The translations under genes were made by a program, and so were the position numbers. Shown here in pieces: positions 45,008 through 54,126 of a stretch of DNA of 64,000 nt. Position 1 is the first letter of the stretch; each line of letters begins with the position of its first letter. The DNA is taken from the NCBI GenBank assembly GCA_002928875.1, contig PERO01000004.1:248001-312000 (forward strand), given 5' to 3'. The stretch comes from Methylobacterium sp. (lineage in GTDB: Bacteria; Pseudomonadota; Alphaproteobacteria; Rhizobiales; Beijerinckiaceae). Below the pieces are notes generated by a model that searched no databases, was not told where the DNA came from, and saw only the letters and a program-made list of their open reading frames with translations.

Positions 45008-45709
45008 TCATTTCGGGAGCAGGGGCGCGAGCAGCTGCTCCATCTCCTCGATGGAGCGGGAACCGCTCACCCGCTTGCCGTTGATGAAGAAGGTGGGCGT
45101 GGAATTGACGCCGAGCTTTTCCGCGCCGTGCTTCTTCACGAGGTTCACGCCGTCATAGATCGACTGGTTTTTCAAGCAGGCCTCGAAGCTTTCCTGTGAG
45201 AAACCGGCGAGGCGGGCCGCCGCGAGCAAGTCGTCCAGCGGCTTCTGCGACGAGACGATCGCCTCCTGCCGGCGGAAGAACAGGTCCACCAGCGGATAAT
45301 AACGCTCGGCCGGGGCGCAGCGCGTCAGCATGGACATCGCCGTGGCCATCGCATCGAAGGGGAATTCGCGGAAGATGAAACGCACCTTGCCGCTGTCGAC
45401 ATACTTTTCCTTGAGCGCCGGCAGGGTGTTGACGTGAAAGCTCGCGCAATGCGGGCAGGTGAACGAGGCGTATTCGATGATCGTTACCGGCGCATCTTCC
45501 TTGCCGAGGCTGCGATCGCCGAGCGGGCCGGCCTGCATCACATCCGCCAGCGGCAACTGGTCCGCGCCCTGCGCGATCGCGGGCGTGCCGAGAACGAGCG
45601 GCAGGGTCAGCCCGGCGAGAGCCGCGAGCAATGGCCGGCGGCCGACCGGGCGGCGGGCGAGAACGGAACTCTCGGACACAGAACTCTCGGGCACGGAATA
45701 ATCGGGCAT
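45008..45709 (-). CDS. DsbA-family thiol:disulfide oxidoreductase
   Basis: Periplasmic thioredoxin-fold protein: a twin-arginine-like or Sec signal (RRPLLAALAGLTLPLVLGTPAIAQ) then the domain with CPHC in EYASFTCPHCASFHVNTLP. The cis-Pro loop is STPTFFINGKRVSG near the C-terminus, followed by a final helix. It resembles the Com1/BdbD-type DsbA placed upstream of smc. The start is not settled: from MPDYSV it has 233 residues, but an ATG at 45808 overlaps the DUF721 stop (TGATG) with an AGGA site and would add 33 residues of low-coding character. Confidence 0.88.
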   Translation of the reverse strand: MPDYSVPESSVSESSVLARRPVGRRPLLAALAGLTLPLVLGTPAIAQGADQLPLADVMQAGPLGDRSLGKEDAPVTIIEYASFTCPHCASFHVNTLPALKEKYVDSGKVRFIFREFPFDAMATAMSMLTRCAPAERYYPLVDLFFRRQEAIVSSQKPLDDLLAAARLAGFSQESFEACLKNQSIYDGVNLVKKHGAEKLGVNSTPTFFINGKRVSGSRSIEEMEQLLAPLLPK

Positions 45710-45807
45710 GGAAACGTCAACTCCGGCTGCAGGGCGCATATCCTCGCCCGCGATCATGGCGAAATTCGAGATAGGCGGAAGCCCTTGCCGGGACAAGCCG
45801 GGCTCCA

Positions 45808-46377
45808 TCACATTCCTGTTTTGCGGGTCTTCAACTGGATGCCGGCGCCCATGCGCGCCAGAGCCTCGCGAAGCTCCTCATTGGCGATATCGGCAAGACC
45901 GGCCTTCTGCGCCTGGACAAGCTCCGCCGGGATCTCGCGTTCGACGAAGGCTGCGCGCGGCTTCGGCATCGCACCCTGGCGGATCTCGAGGCGGGTCACC
46001 GCCCGGAAGCCGAGGCGGCGATTGGCGGCATCGAGGATGCGCGCGGAGGCCATCTGCACATCGAGCGCGAAGGCGCTGGCACAGGTGACGACCAGCACGG
46101 CGCCATCGGCCTTTTCCTGCAAACGGCCCGTGCGGCGTGGCGCGGCCTCGCCCTCTGCCCGCCTCCTCGGCCAACGCACCTCGAGCGGCACGGTGAATTC
46201 CGCCAGAGCGGGGCCGACGATTTCCGCCCATTCAGCGAGGAGCGTCGCCGAAGCAAAGCCGCGCTCGCGCAAGGTGGGCTCGAGGAGGTCCGGCATGAGA
46301 TGCGCGAGCCGGTTCGTCCGCGGTCGCCGGCGCGGCTCGGGTCGGTTGATCGGTTTCTCGGCGATGGCGCGGTTCAT
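45808..46377 (-). CDS. DUF721 protein, probable DciA-type helicase loader
   Basis: 189 residues. The DUF721 domain (about 25-150) reads MPDLLEPTLRERGFASATLLAEWAEIVGPALAEFTVPLEVRWPR... VLVVTCASAFALDVQMASARILDAANRRLG. DUF721 proteins include DciA, which loads the replicative helicase DnaB in bacteria that lack DnaC; that role is inferred here. The start at MNRAIAEK follows AGAAGG by about nine bases. It is divergent from mutY across a 137-bp gap holding a GAAC-N7-GAAC site, and its stop overlaps a possible dsbA start. Confidence 0.85.
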   Translation of the reverse strand: MNRAIAEKPINRPEPRRRPRTNRLAHLMPDLLEPTLRERGFASATLLAEWAEIVGPALAEFTVPLEVRWPRRRAEGEAAPRRTGRLQEKADGAVLVVTCASAFALDVQMASARILDAANRRLGFRAVTRLEIRQGAMPKPRAAFVEREIPAELVQAQKAGLADIANEELREALARMGAGIQLKTRKTGM

Positions 46378-46411
46378 GGCTCTGCCTTCTGACATGTTCT
46401 TATATGGGACA

Positions 46412-46438
46412 GATTCAAATCGAGAACAAGTGCAGAAC
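46412..46438. promoter_or_regulatory. Candidate LexA (SOS) box between mutY and the DUF721 gene
   Basis: GAAC-AAGTGCA-GAAC at 46424-46438 matches the alphaproteobacterial LexA direct repeat GAAC-N7-GAAC. It is 76 bp before mutY and 46 bp before the DUF721 start. Leftward it would overlap the -35 region of a promoter with TATAAG as -10. A GANTC site (GATTC, 46412-46416) lies beside it, so CcrM methylation could also matter. Confidence 0.5.
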
Positions 46439-46514
46439 AAGCGTTTCCGGCGAAAGCGGGAAAATCGCTCGTTCAGGCTTGGCACAACCGGCTTCGCCGA
46501 CCATAACGCGAGCG

Positions 46515-47588
46515 ATGCCGATCCGATCCCGTCCCGCCGCACCGCCCGCCTCCGACCTTCTTGCGTGGTATGATCGCGCCGGCCGCGATCTTCCATGGCG
46601 GGTGAAGGGCGGCCATGCCGATCCCTATCGCGTCTGGCTGTCGGAGATCATGCTGCAGCAGACCACCGTTGAGGCGGTGAAGCCCTATTTCGCGAAATTC
46701 CTCGCGCTCTGGCCCGATGTGAAGGCGCTTGCGGCGGCGGACGATCAGGCCGTGATGACCGCCTGGGCGGGGCTCGGATACTATGCCCGCGCCCGCAACC
46801 TCCTCGCCTGTGCCCGCGTGGTCGCGGCGGATTTCGACGGCCGTTTTCCGGAAACCGAAGAGGCGCTGCGCGCTCTGCCGGGAATCGGCGCCTATACGGC
46901 GGCGGCGATTGCCGCGATTGCCTTCGGTGCGCGCGCTGTTGTGATCGACGGCAATATCGAGCGGGTCGTCACGCGGCTCGCGGCGATCGAGACGCCCCTG
47001 CCCAGGGCAAAGCCGGAGATCCGTGCCGTTCTCGACGCGATGGTGCCACCGGATCGGCCCGGCGATTTCGCGCAAGGCCTGATGGATCTGGGCGCCACGA
47101 TCTGCACGCCGAAATCACCCTCGTGCCTCCTCTGTCCGCTCGCGGAGCGTTGCGTGGCCCGGGCGAGGGGACAGGCCACGGCTTTCCCCGTGAAGCCCGC
47201 AAAGAAGGGCAAGAAGCCGTTGCAGAGCCTCGCTTTCGTGCTGATCGATCCGCAGCGGCGTCTTCTCCTGCGCACGCGCCCGGCGACGGGCCTTCTCGCC
47301 GGGATGGCCGAGGTGCCGAACACGGTCTGGGCCGCCGAGAGAGCCGGCACGGAGAATACTGTCATGGAGGTAGCTCCGGTCCCCGCCGAATGGCGCCGGC
47401 TCAACCAGCCGGTGATCCACATCTTCACGCATATCGATTTGCGGATGGATATCGCGGTGGCGCGATTGTCGCGCGAGGTCCCGGCACCGGCTGGCATGCG
47501 CTGGGTGCCGCTCGACGCGCTTGACGCGGAACCCTTGCCGACCCTGTTCCGGAAGGTGATCGAAGCCGGCTTACGCGCTTTGGGGTGA
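46515..47588 (+). CDS. mutY: Adenine DNA glycosylase
   Basis: Removes adenine mispaired with 8-oxoguanine. 357 residues: LPWRVKGGHADPYRVWLSEIMLQQTTVEAVKPYF at the N-terminus, the helix-hairpin-helix and catalytic Asp region LPGIGAYTAAAIAAIAFG...VIDGN, the [4Fe-4S] cysteines in CTPKSPSCLLCPLAERC, and a C-terminal NUDIX-like 8-oxoG domain (near 225-355). The start MPIRSRP is the ATG that fits family length; the frame upstream overlaps the control region. It converges with ccrM three bases past its stop. Confidence 0.95.
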   Translation: MPIRSRPAAPPASDLLAWYDRAGRDLPWRVKGGHADPYRVWLSEIMLQQTTVEAVKPYFAKFLALWPDVKALAAADDQAVMTAWAGLGYYARARNLLACARVVAADFDGRFPETEEALRALPGIGAYTAAAIAAIAFGARAVVIDGNIERVVTRLAAIETPLPRAKPEIRAVLDAMVPPDRPGDFAQGLMDLGATICTPKSPSCLLCPLAERCVARARGQATAFPVKPAKKGKKPLQSLAFVLIDPQRRLLLRTRPATGLLAGMAEVPNTVWAAERAGTENTVMEVAPVPAEWRRLNQPVIHIFTHIDLRMDIAVARLSREVPAPAGMRWVPLDALDAEPLPTLFRKVIEAGLRALG

Positions 47589-47591
47589 ATG

Positions 47592-48818
<1,227 letters not shown>

Positions 48819-48857
48819 TTATGGATCGCATTTGATCTTGTCCCGTTTTAACACAAC

Positions 48858-49478
48858 TCAGGATTGCAAAATGCCATCCGCGACCGCCCGGCAGGGCGCG
48901 AAGGAGAGCCGGTGCAGCGGCGTCAGCCCGTGCCGGCTCAAGGCCTCGAGATGCAAGGCCGTGCCGTAACCCATATGGATTTCAAAGCCATAGCCGGGCA
49001 TTTCCTCGCCCGCCCGCGCCATCATGGCATCCCGCGCGACCTTGGCGACGATCGAGGCCGCCGCGATGGCCGCCACGGTCGCGTCGCCCTTCACGATCGC
49101 CTCGGCCGGGCAGGAGAGGCCGGACGGAATGTCGCGGCCATCGACCAAAGCGGCATCTGCCGCGATCGGCAGGGCGAGCAACGCCCGCCGCATCGCCTCG
49201 AGGCTCGCCGCGCGAATGTTCAGCCGGTCGATCTCGGGCGCCGGCAGGCTCGCAACCGCCACGGCGCAATGCCCGCGGATGAGGCTCGCCAGGGCGCGGC
49301 GCCGCGCCGGCCGGAGCGTTTTCGAATCGGCGAGCTGGGCGACCGGAAAATCCGCGGGCAGGATCACCGCCGCGGCCACCACCGGGCCGGCAAGCGGCCC
49401 GCGCCCCACCTCGTCGAGGCCAGCGACCCATTTCGCCTGCCGGGCGATGCGTGGGAGAGGAGAAAGGAAATCAGCCAT
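48858..49478 (-). CDS. rnhB: Ribonuclease HII
   Basis: Cuts RNA at single ribonucleotides in DNA and at RNA:DNA hybrids. 206 residues; the first carboxylates are D22 and E23 in GLDEVGRGPLAGPV, then LPAPEIDRLNIRAASLEAMRRAL and the third Asp in ALVDGRDIP, followed by GDATVAAIAAASIVAKVARDAMM. Start MADFLSP fits the family length. It lies 102 bp upstream of ccrM on the same strand, so the two may be cotranscribed, and is divergent from an uncharacterised gene. Confidence 0.95.
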   Translation of the reverse strand: MADFLSPLPRIARQAKWVAGLDEVGRGPLAGPVVAAAVILPADFPVAQLADSKTLRPARRRALASLIRGHCAVAVASLPAPEIDRLNIRAASLEAMRRALLALPIAADAALVDGRDIPSGLSCPAEAIVKGDATVAAIAAASIVAKVARDAMMARAGEEMPGYGFEIHMGYGTALHLEALSRHGLTPLHRLSFAPCRAVADGILQS

Positions 49479-49554
49479 GGTCCGGGGAGTTGATCCGCTT
49501 CGGTTTCCGGCCACAATGCCCCGGCGACACCCGAATCGGGAAGGACCATTCGTC

Positions 49555-50040
49555 ATGGCGGAAGACACGGCCGCTCCGCTGGCCGCAGCCCTCCAGCAGG
49601 AACGTGCGCTGCTCGCCGCACTCGTGACCGGGGAGGAGGATGCCGAGGGCCTCGTGGCCTTCGCGCTGCATCGCCGGGCCTTTCTCGACTGGATCTCGGC
49701 CTTCGAGGCATCCGAGAAACGCCAGCCGGATGTGGGCGAGATCCGCCTGTTTCTCCTCGGGGAAACGGCCGAGCGCCGGCTCGCCGGCTATCGCGACCGC
49801 GCGTCGATGATGATCGATGCCCCGAAGATCGACGCGAGCCTGCCACCGGCCCGGCCGATGCCGCCGAAACGGCAGCCTTTGCGCACCTGGTTCTGGCCCT
49901 GGGGATTTTCCACCGGTTTCTCCGTCGTCGACCCCAATGCGCCGATGAACTGGCGCGGGCTCTTCCTGCGGCTTGCGATTCTGGGCCTCGCGGTGGTGGT
50001 CACCGCGCTGGCCTTGCGGGTGCTGGTCGTCCACAGCTGA
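49555..50040 (+). CDS. Unknown protein with a C-terminal membrane anchor
   Basis: 161 residues; not recognised. Residues 1-95 are soluble and helical with many acidic and aliphatic residues (ALQQERALLAALVTGEEDAEGLVAFALHRRAFLDWI split over 11-47). A Pro/Trp-rich linker (PPKRQPLRTWFWPWGF) precedes a single membrane helix at about 138-156 ending in VHS, so the topology is like a tail-anchored protein facing the cytoplasm. The start follows AAGGACC by seven bases. It sits between rnhB and a radical SAM gene; its neighbours do not explain it. Confidence 0.65.
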   Translation: MAEDTAAPLAAALQQERALLAALVTGEEDAEGLVAFALHRRAFLDWISAFEASEKRQPDVGEIRLFLLGETAERRLAGYRDRASMMIDAPKIDASLPPARPMPPKRQPLRTWFWPWGFSTGFSVVDPNAPMNWRGLFLRLAILGLAVVVTALALRVLVVHS

Positions 50041-50046
50041 CATTGG

Positions 50047-51171
50047 TCACAGCAGCGACAATTGCTGCCCCGGCAATTGCGGAGGCACGAAGAGATCCGT
50101 TCTCAGCCGCTGGTGCCGCCGCACCAGCCCCAGCCGCTCGCAGGCGAGCTTGTGGCGCTTGGCGATGAGATCGGCATAAAAGCCTGTGCCGGTCTGGCGG
50201 GTCTCGAAATCGGCGACGTAATCCTTCCCGCCGCGCGTGGATTGCACGAGGCTCAACACATGGCGGAGCTTGCCGGGATAATGCGCGAGCAGCCATTCGC
50301 GAAAGAGATCGCGCAATTCGAGCGGCAGGCGCAGCAGCACGTATCCCGCCTCGCGGGCGCCGGCTTCCCTCGCCGCTTCCAGCAAGGCCTCGATCTCGGG
50401 ATCATTGATCGCGGGGATGATCGGCGCCGTGATCACCGCCGTGGGGATGCCGGCCTGCGTCAGTTGCCGGATGGCATCGAGCCGCTTCTGCGGCGTCGGC
50501 GCTCTTGGCTCCATCGCCCGCGCCAGCTTGCGATCGAGGGTCGTGAGCGACAGCGCAACTTTCGCGAGGCCCTTCTCGGCCATGGGTCCGAGAAGGTCAA
50601 TGTCGCGCGTCACGCCGGCCGATTTCGTGACGATCGTCACCGGATGGCCGACGCGCGCGAGGACCTCGAGAATGGAACGCGTGATGCGGTGCTCCCGCTC
50701 GATCGGCTGGTAGGGATCGGTGTTCGTGCCGAGCGCGATGGGCTTGGGCTGATAGCCGGGACGAGCCAGCTCGCGTTCGAGCAACTCGGCCGCATTGGGC
50801 TTGGCGGTCAGCTTCGTCTCGAAATCGAGGCCCGGCGACAGGCCGAGATAGGCATGAGTGGGCCGCGCGAAGCAATAGGAGCAGCCATGCTCGCAGCCGC
50901 GATAGGGGTTGATCGAGCGGTCGAACGGGATATCCGGCGACTGGTTGCGCGTGATGATCGTGCGCGCCTGCTCGAAACTCGTCTCGGTGCGCAGGGGCGG
51001 CGGCGCCTCGTCCTCGCTCCAGCCATCGTCGAAACTCTCGCGCAAGTGCGGCTCGTAGCGGCCAGCGAGGTTCGAGATCGTGCCCCGCCCGTGCCGGTTC
51101 GAATCGGCGAGCCGGGTGGCGTTCCGGGCTTCCAGCGGGTCTTCGGCGAGGCGGGCGACGGGCTTGCGCAT
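50047..51171 (-). CDS. PA0069-type radical SAM protein (SplB-like)
   Basis: 374 residues. The radical SAM cluster motif is CEHGCSYCF (Cys near 93, 97, 100) after RGxSINPYRG; ALGTNTDPYQPIEREHRITR and TKSAGVTRDIDLL follow, as in the PA0069 group, which is related to spore-photoproduct-lyase-like enzymes. The reaction is unknown. From MRKPVARL the length suits the family; a frame reaching further upstream crosses the control region. A GAAC-N7-GAAC box lies immediately upstream, suggesting DNA-damage control. Confidence 0.88.
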   Translation of the reverse strand: MRKPVARLAEDPLEARNATRLADSNRHGRGTISNLAGRYEPHLRESFDDGWSEDEAPPPLRTETSFEQARTIITRNQSPDIPFDRSINPYRGCEHGCSYCFARPTHAYLGLSPGLDFETKLTAKPNAAELLERELARPGYQPKPIALGTNTDPYQPIEREHRITRSILEVLARVGHPVTIVTKSAGVTRDIDLLGPMAEKGLAKVALSLTTLDRKLARAMEPRAPTPQKRLDAIRQLTQAGIPTAVITAPIIPAINDPEIEALLEAAREAGAREAGYVLLRLPLELRDLFREWLLAHYPGKLRHVLSLVQSTRGGKDYVADFETRQTGTGFYADLIAKRHKLACERLGLVRRHQRLRTDLFVPPQLPGQQLSLL

Positions 51172-51176
51172 GAGCG

Positions 51177-51191
51177 GAACAAAAGTCGAAC
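51177..51191 (-). promoter_or_regulatory. Candidate LexA (SOS) box at the radical SAM gene
   Basis: Leftward GTTC-GACTTTT-GTTC, a close match to the alphaproteobacterial LexA direct repeat GTTC-N7-GTTC. It ends six bases before the ATG chosen for the radical SAM gene, so LexA bound here would block initiation or early elongation. I did not identify the -10/-35 hexamers with confidence. Confidence 0.5.
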
Positions 51192-51293
51192 AAATCCGAT
51201 TCGTCAAGCCGGTTCGTTCGCCTTGGCCGGGCATCTTCACCAAGTCGTGGGGACCTCTTGATTTTTTCTCATTGTGCACTGCAATATAGGATC

Positions 51294-51812
51294 ATGTTTT
51301 CAGCCGTCATCCATGCGCGTCCGGCGCCGCTTGCGCTTGCTGCTACCCTCGGCCCGCTGGTGCGCGGCGTGGTGGAGGGGCTCGTCGGCTCCGCGACCCT
51401 TGTCACCTCGCGGCAGAGCGACGAGATCGAGGAAATCGCCGATTCCGCCGGCTGCCGCGTGCTCGTCGAGGCGGATTGGGCAGAGGGGTTCAGCCGCGTC
51501 GTCGCGAATGCCGGTGGCGCCCCGCTGCTGGTGATGGATACGGGTTTGATGCTGGGGCAGGAATTCTGGCCGGTTCTGGCCGATTCGCTGCCGCTTCTGG
51601 GGGATCGTCCGGCCGCGACGGAAGCGGAGAAGCCGCGCTCCATCCTCGGCCGGCTCTTCGCTGCCGCCGCCTCCGCGCCCGGCCGCGATCAGGTGCTGCT
51701 GCTTCCGGGCTCGGTCTGCCGGCAGGTGGCGCAGATGAAGGCCGATCCGTTCACGCATCGCTACGCCAATCTGGCGCGGCTGCCTGTGGCCGCCCGGCGC
51801 ATCCCGGAATGA
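51294..51812 (+). CDS. Degenerate glycosyltransferase-2-like protein
   Basis: 172 residues. The overall pattern (VIHARPAPLALAATLGPLVRGVVEGLVGSATLV.. SDEIEEIADSAGCRVLV) resembles the GT-A family 2 proteins that often sit next to PA0069-type radical SAM genes in Rhizobiales. The usual DxGSxD nucleotide-binding strand is replaced by TSRQSDEI and no DxD is visible, so sugar transfer is doubtful. The second half (LGRLFAAAASAPGRDQVLLLPGSVCRQV) has no motif I recognise. Start MFSAVIH is preferred; an ATG 12 codons upstream is possible. Divergent from the radical SAM gene. Confidence 0.6.
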   Translation: MFSAVIHARPAPLALAATLGPLVRGVVEGLVGSATLVTSRQSDEIEEIADSAGCRVLVEADWAEGFSRVVANAGGAPLLVMDTGLMLGQEFWPVLADSLPLLGDRPAATEAEKPRSILGRLFAAAASAPGRDQVLLLPGSVCRQVAQMKADPFTHRYANLARLPVAARRIPE

Positions 51813-51824
51813 CGGCGTGAGCGG

Positions 51825-52139
51825 TCAGGGTTTCGGCTCGCGCGGCAGGCGCGCATAGAAATCCGCGATTTCCTCGAGTTCGAATTCCGTCAATTGCCGG
51901 CTCATCACGCGCATTTCCTTGTGCGGCCGCCTTCCCTTCTGGAAATCGTGGAGCTGCTTCAGCAGGTAGGCGTAATTCTGTCCGGCGAGATGCGGCACCT
52001 CCCTGTCCTTGGCGATGCCGTCATCGCCATGGCAGGCCATGCATTCGAGAATGAGGTCGCGCCTTGGCTGCCGCTCCTGCGCGAGCGCCGGAGAGGCCAG
52101 AATCAGGGCCGACAAGGCGGCCAGAACGGCGTGTCGCAT
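51825..52139 (-). CDS. Small c-type cytochrome
   Basis: 104 residues: signal peptide 1-20 (MRHAVLAALSALILASPALA) and a class I cytochrome c domain with heme-binding CMACHG (33-38) and a distal Met ligand probably in EMRVMSRQL (near 75-83). It is of the cytochrome c553/cbb3-like small type and probably a periplasmic electron carrier. It lies 86 bp downstream of the metallopeptidase gene on the same strand and converges with the glycosyltransferase-like gene. An overlapping longer frame upstream is not coding. Confidence 0.88.
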   Translation of the reverse strand: MRHAVLAALSALILASPALAQERQPRRDLILECMACHGDDGIAKDREVPHLAGQNYAYLLKQLHDFQKGRRPHKEMRVMSRQLTEFELEEIADFYARLPREPKP

Positions 52140-52225
52140 GGCGGTCTCGCTCCTTCCCTGGGGCGTTCGAAGCGGCAGAATGCCACGCAAAGGCGCCCTG
52201 TCGTTGCGCGAGATCAGCAATCGTC

Positions 52226-53116
52226 TCAGATCGAGCGACTGTTGAAGGTGTCGCAAGCCTTCACGCTGCCGGTGCGCAAGCCTTGCTGAAGCCAGCGCAC
52301 GCGTTGCTCGGAGGAACCGTGCGTGAAGCTGTCCGGCACGACGTAGCCCTGCGCCTGCTTCTGCAGCCGGTCGTCGCCGATCGCGGCGGCGGCCGCCAGC
52401 GCCTCCTCGAGATCGCCCTGTTCCAGGATGCGCCAGCGCTGGTTGGCATGATGCGCCCAGACGCCGGCGAGGCAATCCGCCATCAATTCGACCCGCACGG
52501 ACAGTGCGTTCGCCTCGCGGCGCGAGAGGCGCTGCTGCGCCTGCTGCACGCGCGGCAGGATGCCCAGCAGGTTCTCGATATGGTGACCCATTTCATGCGC
52601 GATCACATAGGCATAGGCGAAATCGCCGCCCGCCCGCATCCGGGTGCGCATCTCCTCGAAGAAGCTCATGTCGAGATAGATGCGGGTATCCGCCGGACAA
52701 TAGAACGGGCCCATCGCGCTCTGCGCGCCCCCGCAGGCGGACCGGGTGGTGCCCCGAAACAGCACGAGAGGTGCCGCGCGGAACGCGACGCCGCTCTGTT
52801 GCGGCAAGACCTGCTGCCACACATCCTCGTTCGTGCGCAGCACCCGCGACACGAAGGTGCGCAACTGGTCCTGCTCGGGCGAATTCGGGGGCGGGGCGCT
52901 GCGCTGGGAGATCGTCTCGCGCCCGGCGCCGATCATCTCGGCGCCGCCGATGAGGATCGCGGGATTGATGCCCAGCGCCCAGCCCACCAGCGTCAGCACC
53001 GCGATGGTGCCGAAACCGAGGCCGCCCCGGCCGCCGGGAAAGCCGCCGCCGAACCCGCCGCCCTGGCCGCGACGATCCTCGACATTGCTGGATTCGCCGA
53101 TCTCATCGAGCCGCAT
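52226..53116 (-). CDS. YpfJ-type neutral zinc metallopeptidase
   Basis: 296 residues. After MRLDEIGESSNVEDRRGQ comes a Gly-rich segment (GGGFGGGFPGGRGGLG) and one membrane helix (about 37-58), then the peptidase domain. The zinc motif is HEMGHH (near 180) with a following ELMADCLAGVWAHH that supplies the third ligand. YpfJ proteins are conserved single-helix membrane peptidases with no known substrate. The start has an AGGGGAG ribosome site. The C-terminal motif PDSFTHGSSEQRVRWLQQG is typical. Confidence 0.92.
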   Translation of the reverse strand: MRLDEIGESSNVEDRRGQGGGFGGGFPGGRGGLGFGTIAVLTLVGWALGINPAILIGGAEMIGAGRETISQRSAPPPNSPEQDQLRTFVSRVLRTNEDVWQQVLPQQSGVAFRAAPLVLFRGTTRSACGGAQSAMGPFYCPADTRIYLDMSFFEEMRTRMRAGGDFAYAYVIAHEMGHHIENLLGILPRVQQAQQRLSRREANALSVRVELMADCLAGVWAHHANQRWRILEQGDLEEALAAAAAIGDDRLQKQAQGYVVPDSFTHGSSEQRVRWLQQGLRTGSVKACDTFNSRSI

Positions 53117-53224
53117 CTGTGTCTCCCCTGTGCGCCACTTGGTCTCGCTTGCGCGCCATGTGCCGGGCGCCCGCAATCCGTTCCGGATTATCGCCGCTCG
53201 CCGGCGACAATCAATGCGCCAATC

Positions 53225-54055
53225 TCAGCCCGGTTCCCGCAATCTGGCGCGGAGCGCGCGCAGATCGCGCCAGGCCAGCGCCTTCTGCGAGGGCTGGCGC
53301 AAGAGATAAGCGGGGTGAAGCGTCGCAAGCGCTGGGATTGGCTTGCCCGCCAGCGCATATTCGAACCAGCGCCCGCGCAGCCGCAGGATGCCTTCCTTCT
53401 GGCCAAGCAGGGTCTGCGTCGCGGGGGCGCCCATGGTCACGAGGACCTTCGGGCCCGACAACTCGATCTGCCGCGTGATGAAGGGCAGGCAGATGGCGAT
53501 TTCCTGCGGCGTCGGCGTGCGATTGCCCGGCGGCCGCCATGGAACCGTGTTCGCGATATAGACATGCTCGCGGCTGAGCCCGATGGAAGACAGCATCTTG
53601 TCGAGCAACTGGCCGGCGCGACCCACGAAGGGTCGGCCGGTCTCGTCCTCGTCGCGGCCGGGCGCCTCGCCCACGATCATCACCGGCGCGCCGGGCGTCC
53701 CGTCCGCAAAGACGAGGCGCGAGGCGGTGGATTTCAGCGCGCAGCCCTCGAAGGCATCGAGCAGGGCGCGCAGGGTTTCGAGATCGGGCGCGGACGCCGC
53801 GAGGCGCCGCGCTTCCATCACTGCGGCATCGGGTGCGAGCGGCACGGCCGCAACGCCACCGGTCATGGGCTGCACGGCCGGGATTGCGCGGCCCGCCATC
53901 TCCGGGCTCGCCGGGACCGCGCGAGGGACCGCCGACGCCTCGGCGGGTGCGGAGCGCGCGAAGCGATCGACCGGGCGATCCTCCAGCGGAGTCTCGATCC
54001 CGGCCGCAACCATGAATTCAAGCACCTGCCGGAGCGAGGCCTGCTCTTGCGGCAT
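53225..54055 (-). CDS. Uracil-DNA glycosylase, family 4-like with incomplete Fe-S ligands
   Basis: 276 residues; the first 90 are a variable Ala/Pro-rich leader. The catalytic domain has VGEAPGRDEDETGRPFVGRAGQLLD (128-152), PPGNRTPTPQEI and the uracil-binding ATLHPAYLLR. Of the four cysteines that hold [4Fe-4S] in classical family 4 enzymes only two remain, C105 and C189; the other two positions are F102 and W173 (NTVPWRPPG). It removes uracil from DNA as the start of base excision repair; cluster loss is inferred by spacing. It is divergent from ETF-QO. Confidence 0.88.
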   Translation of the reverse strand: MPQEQASLRQVLEFMVAAGIETPLEDRPVDRFARSAPAEASAVPRAVPASPEMAGRAIPAVQPMTGGVAAVPLAPDAAVMEARRLAASAPDLETLRALLDAFEGCALKSTASRLVFADGTPGAPVMIVGEAPGRDEDETGRPFVGRAGQLLDKMLSSIGLSREHVYIANTVPWRPPGNRTPTPQEIAICLPFITRQIELSGPKVLVTMGAPATQTLLGQKEGILRLRGRWFEYALAGKPIPALATLHPAYLLRQPSQKALAWRDLRALRARLREPG

Positions 54056-54126
54056 TTTTCAGCGGTTCTCCCTGCCGGTTGCGCTTGCATTTCTAGGGGT
54101 GGCCCGTATCCAAAACAAGGACGGGT

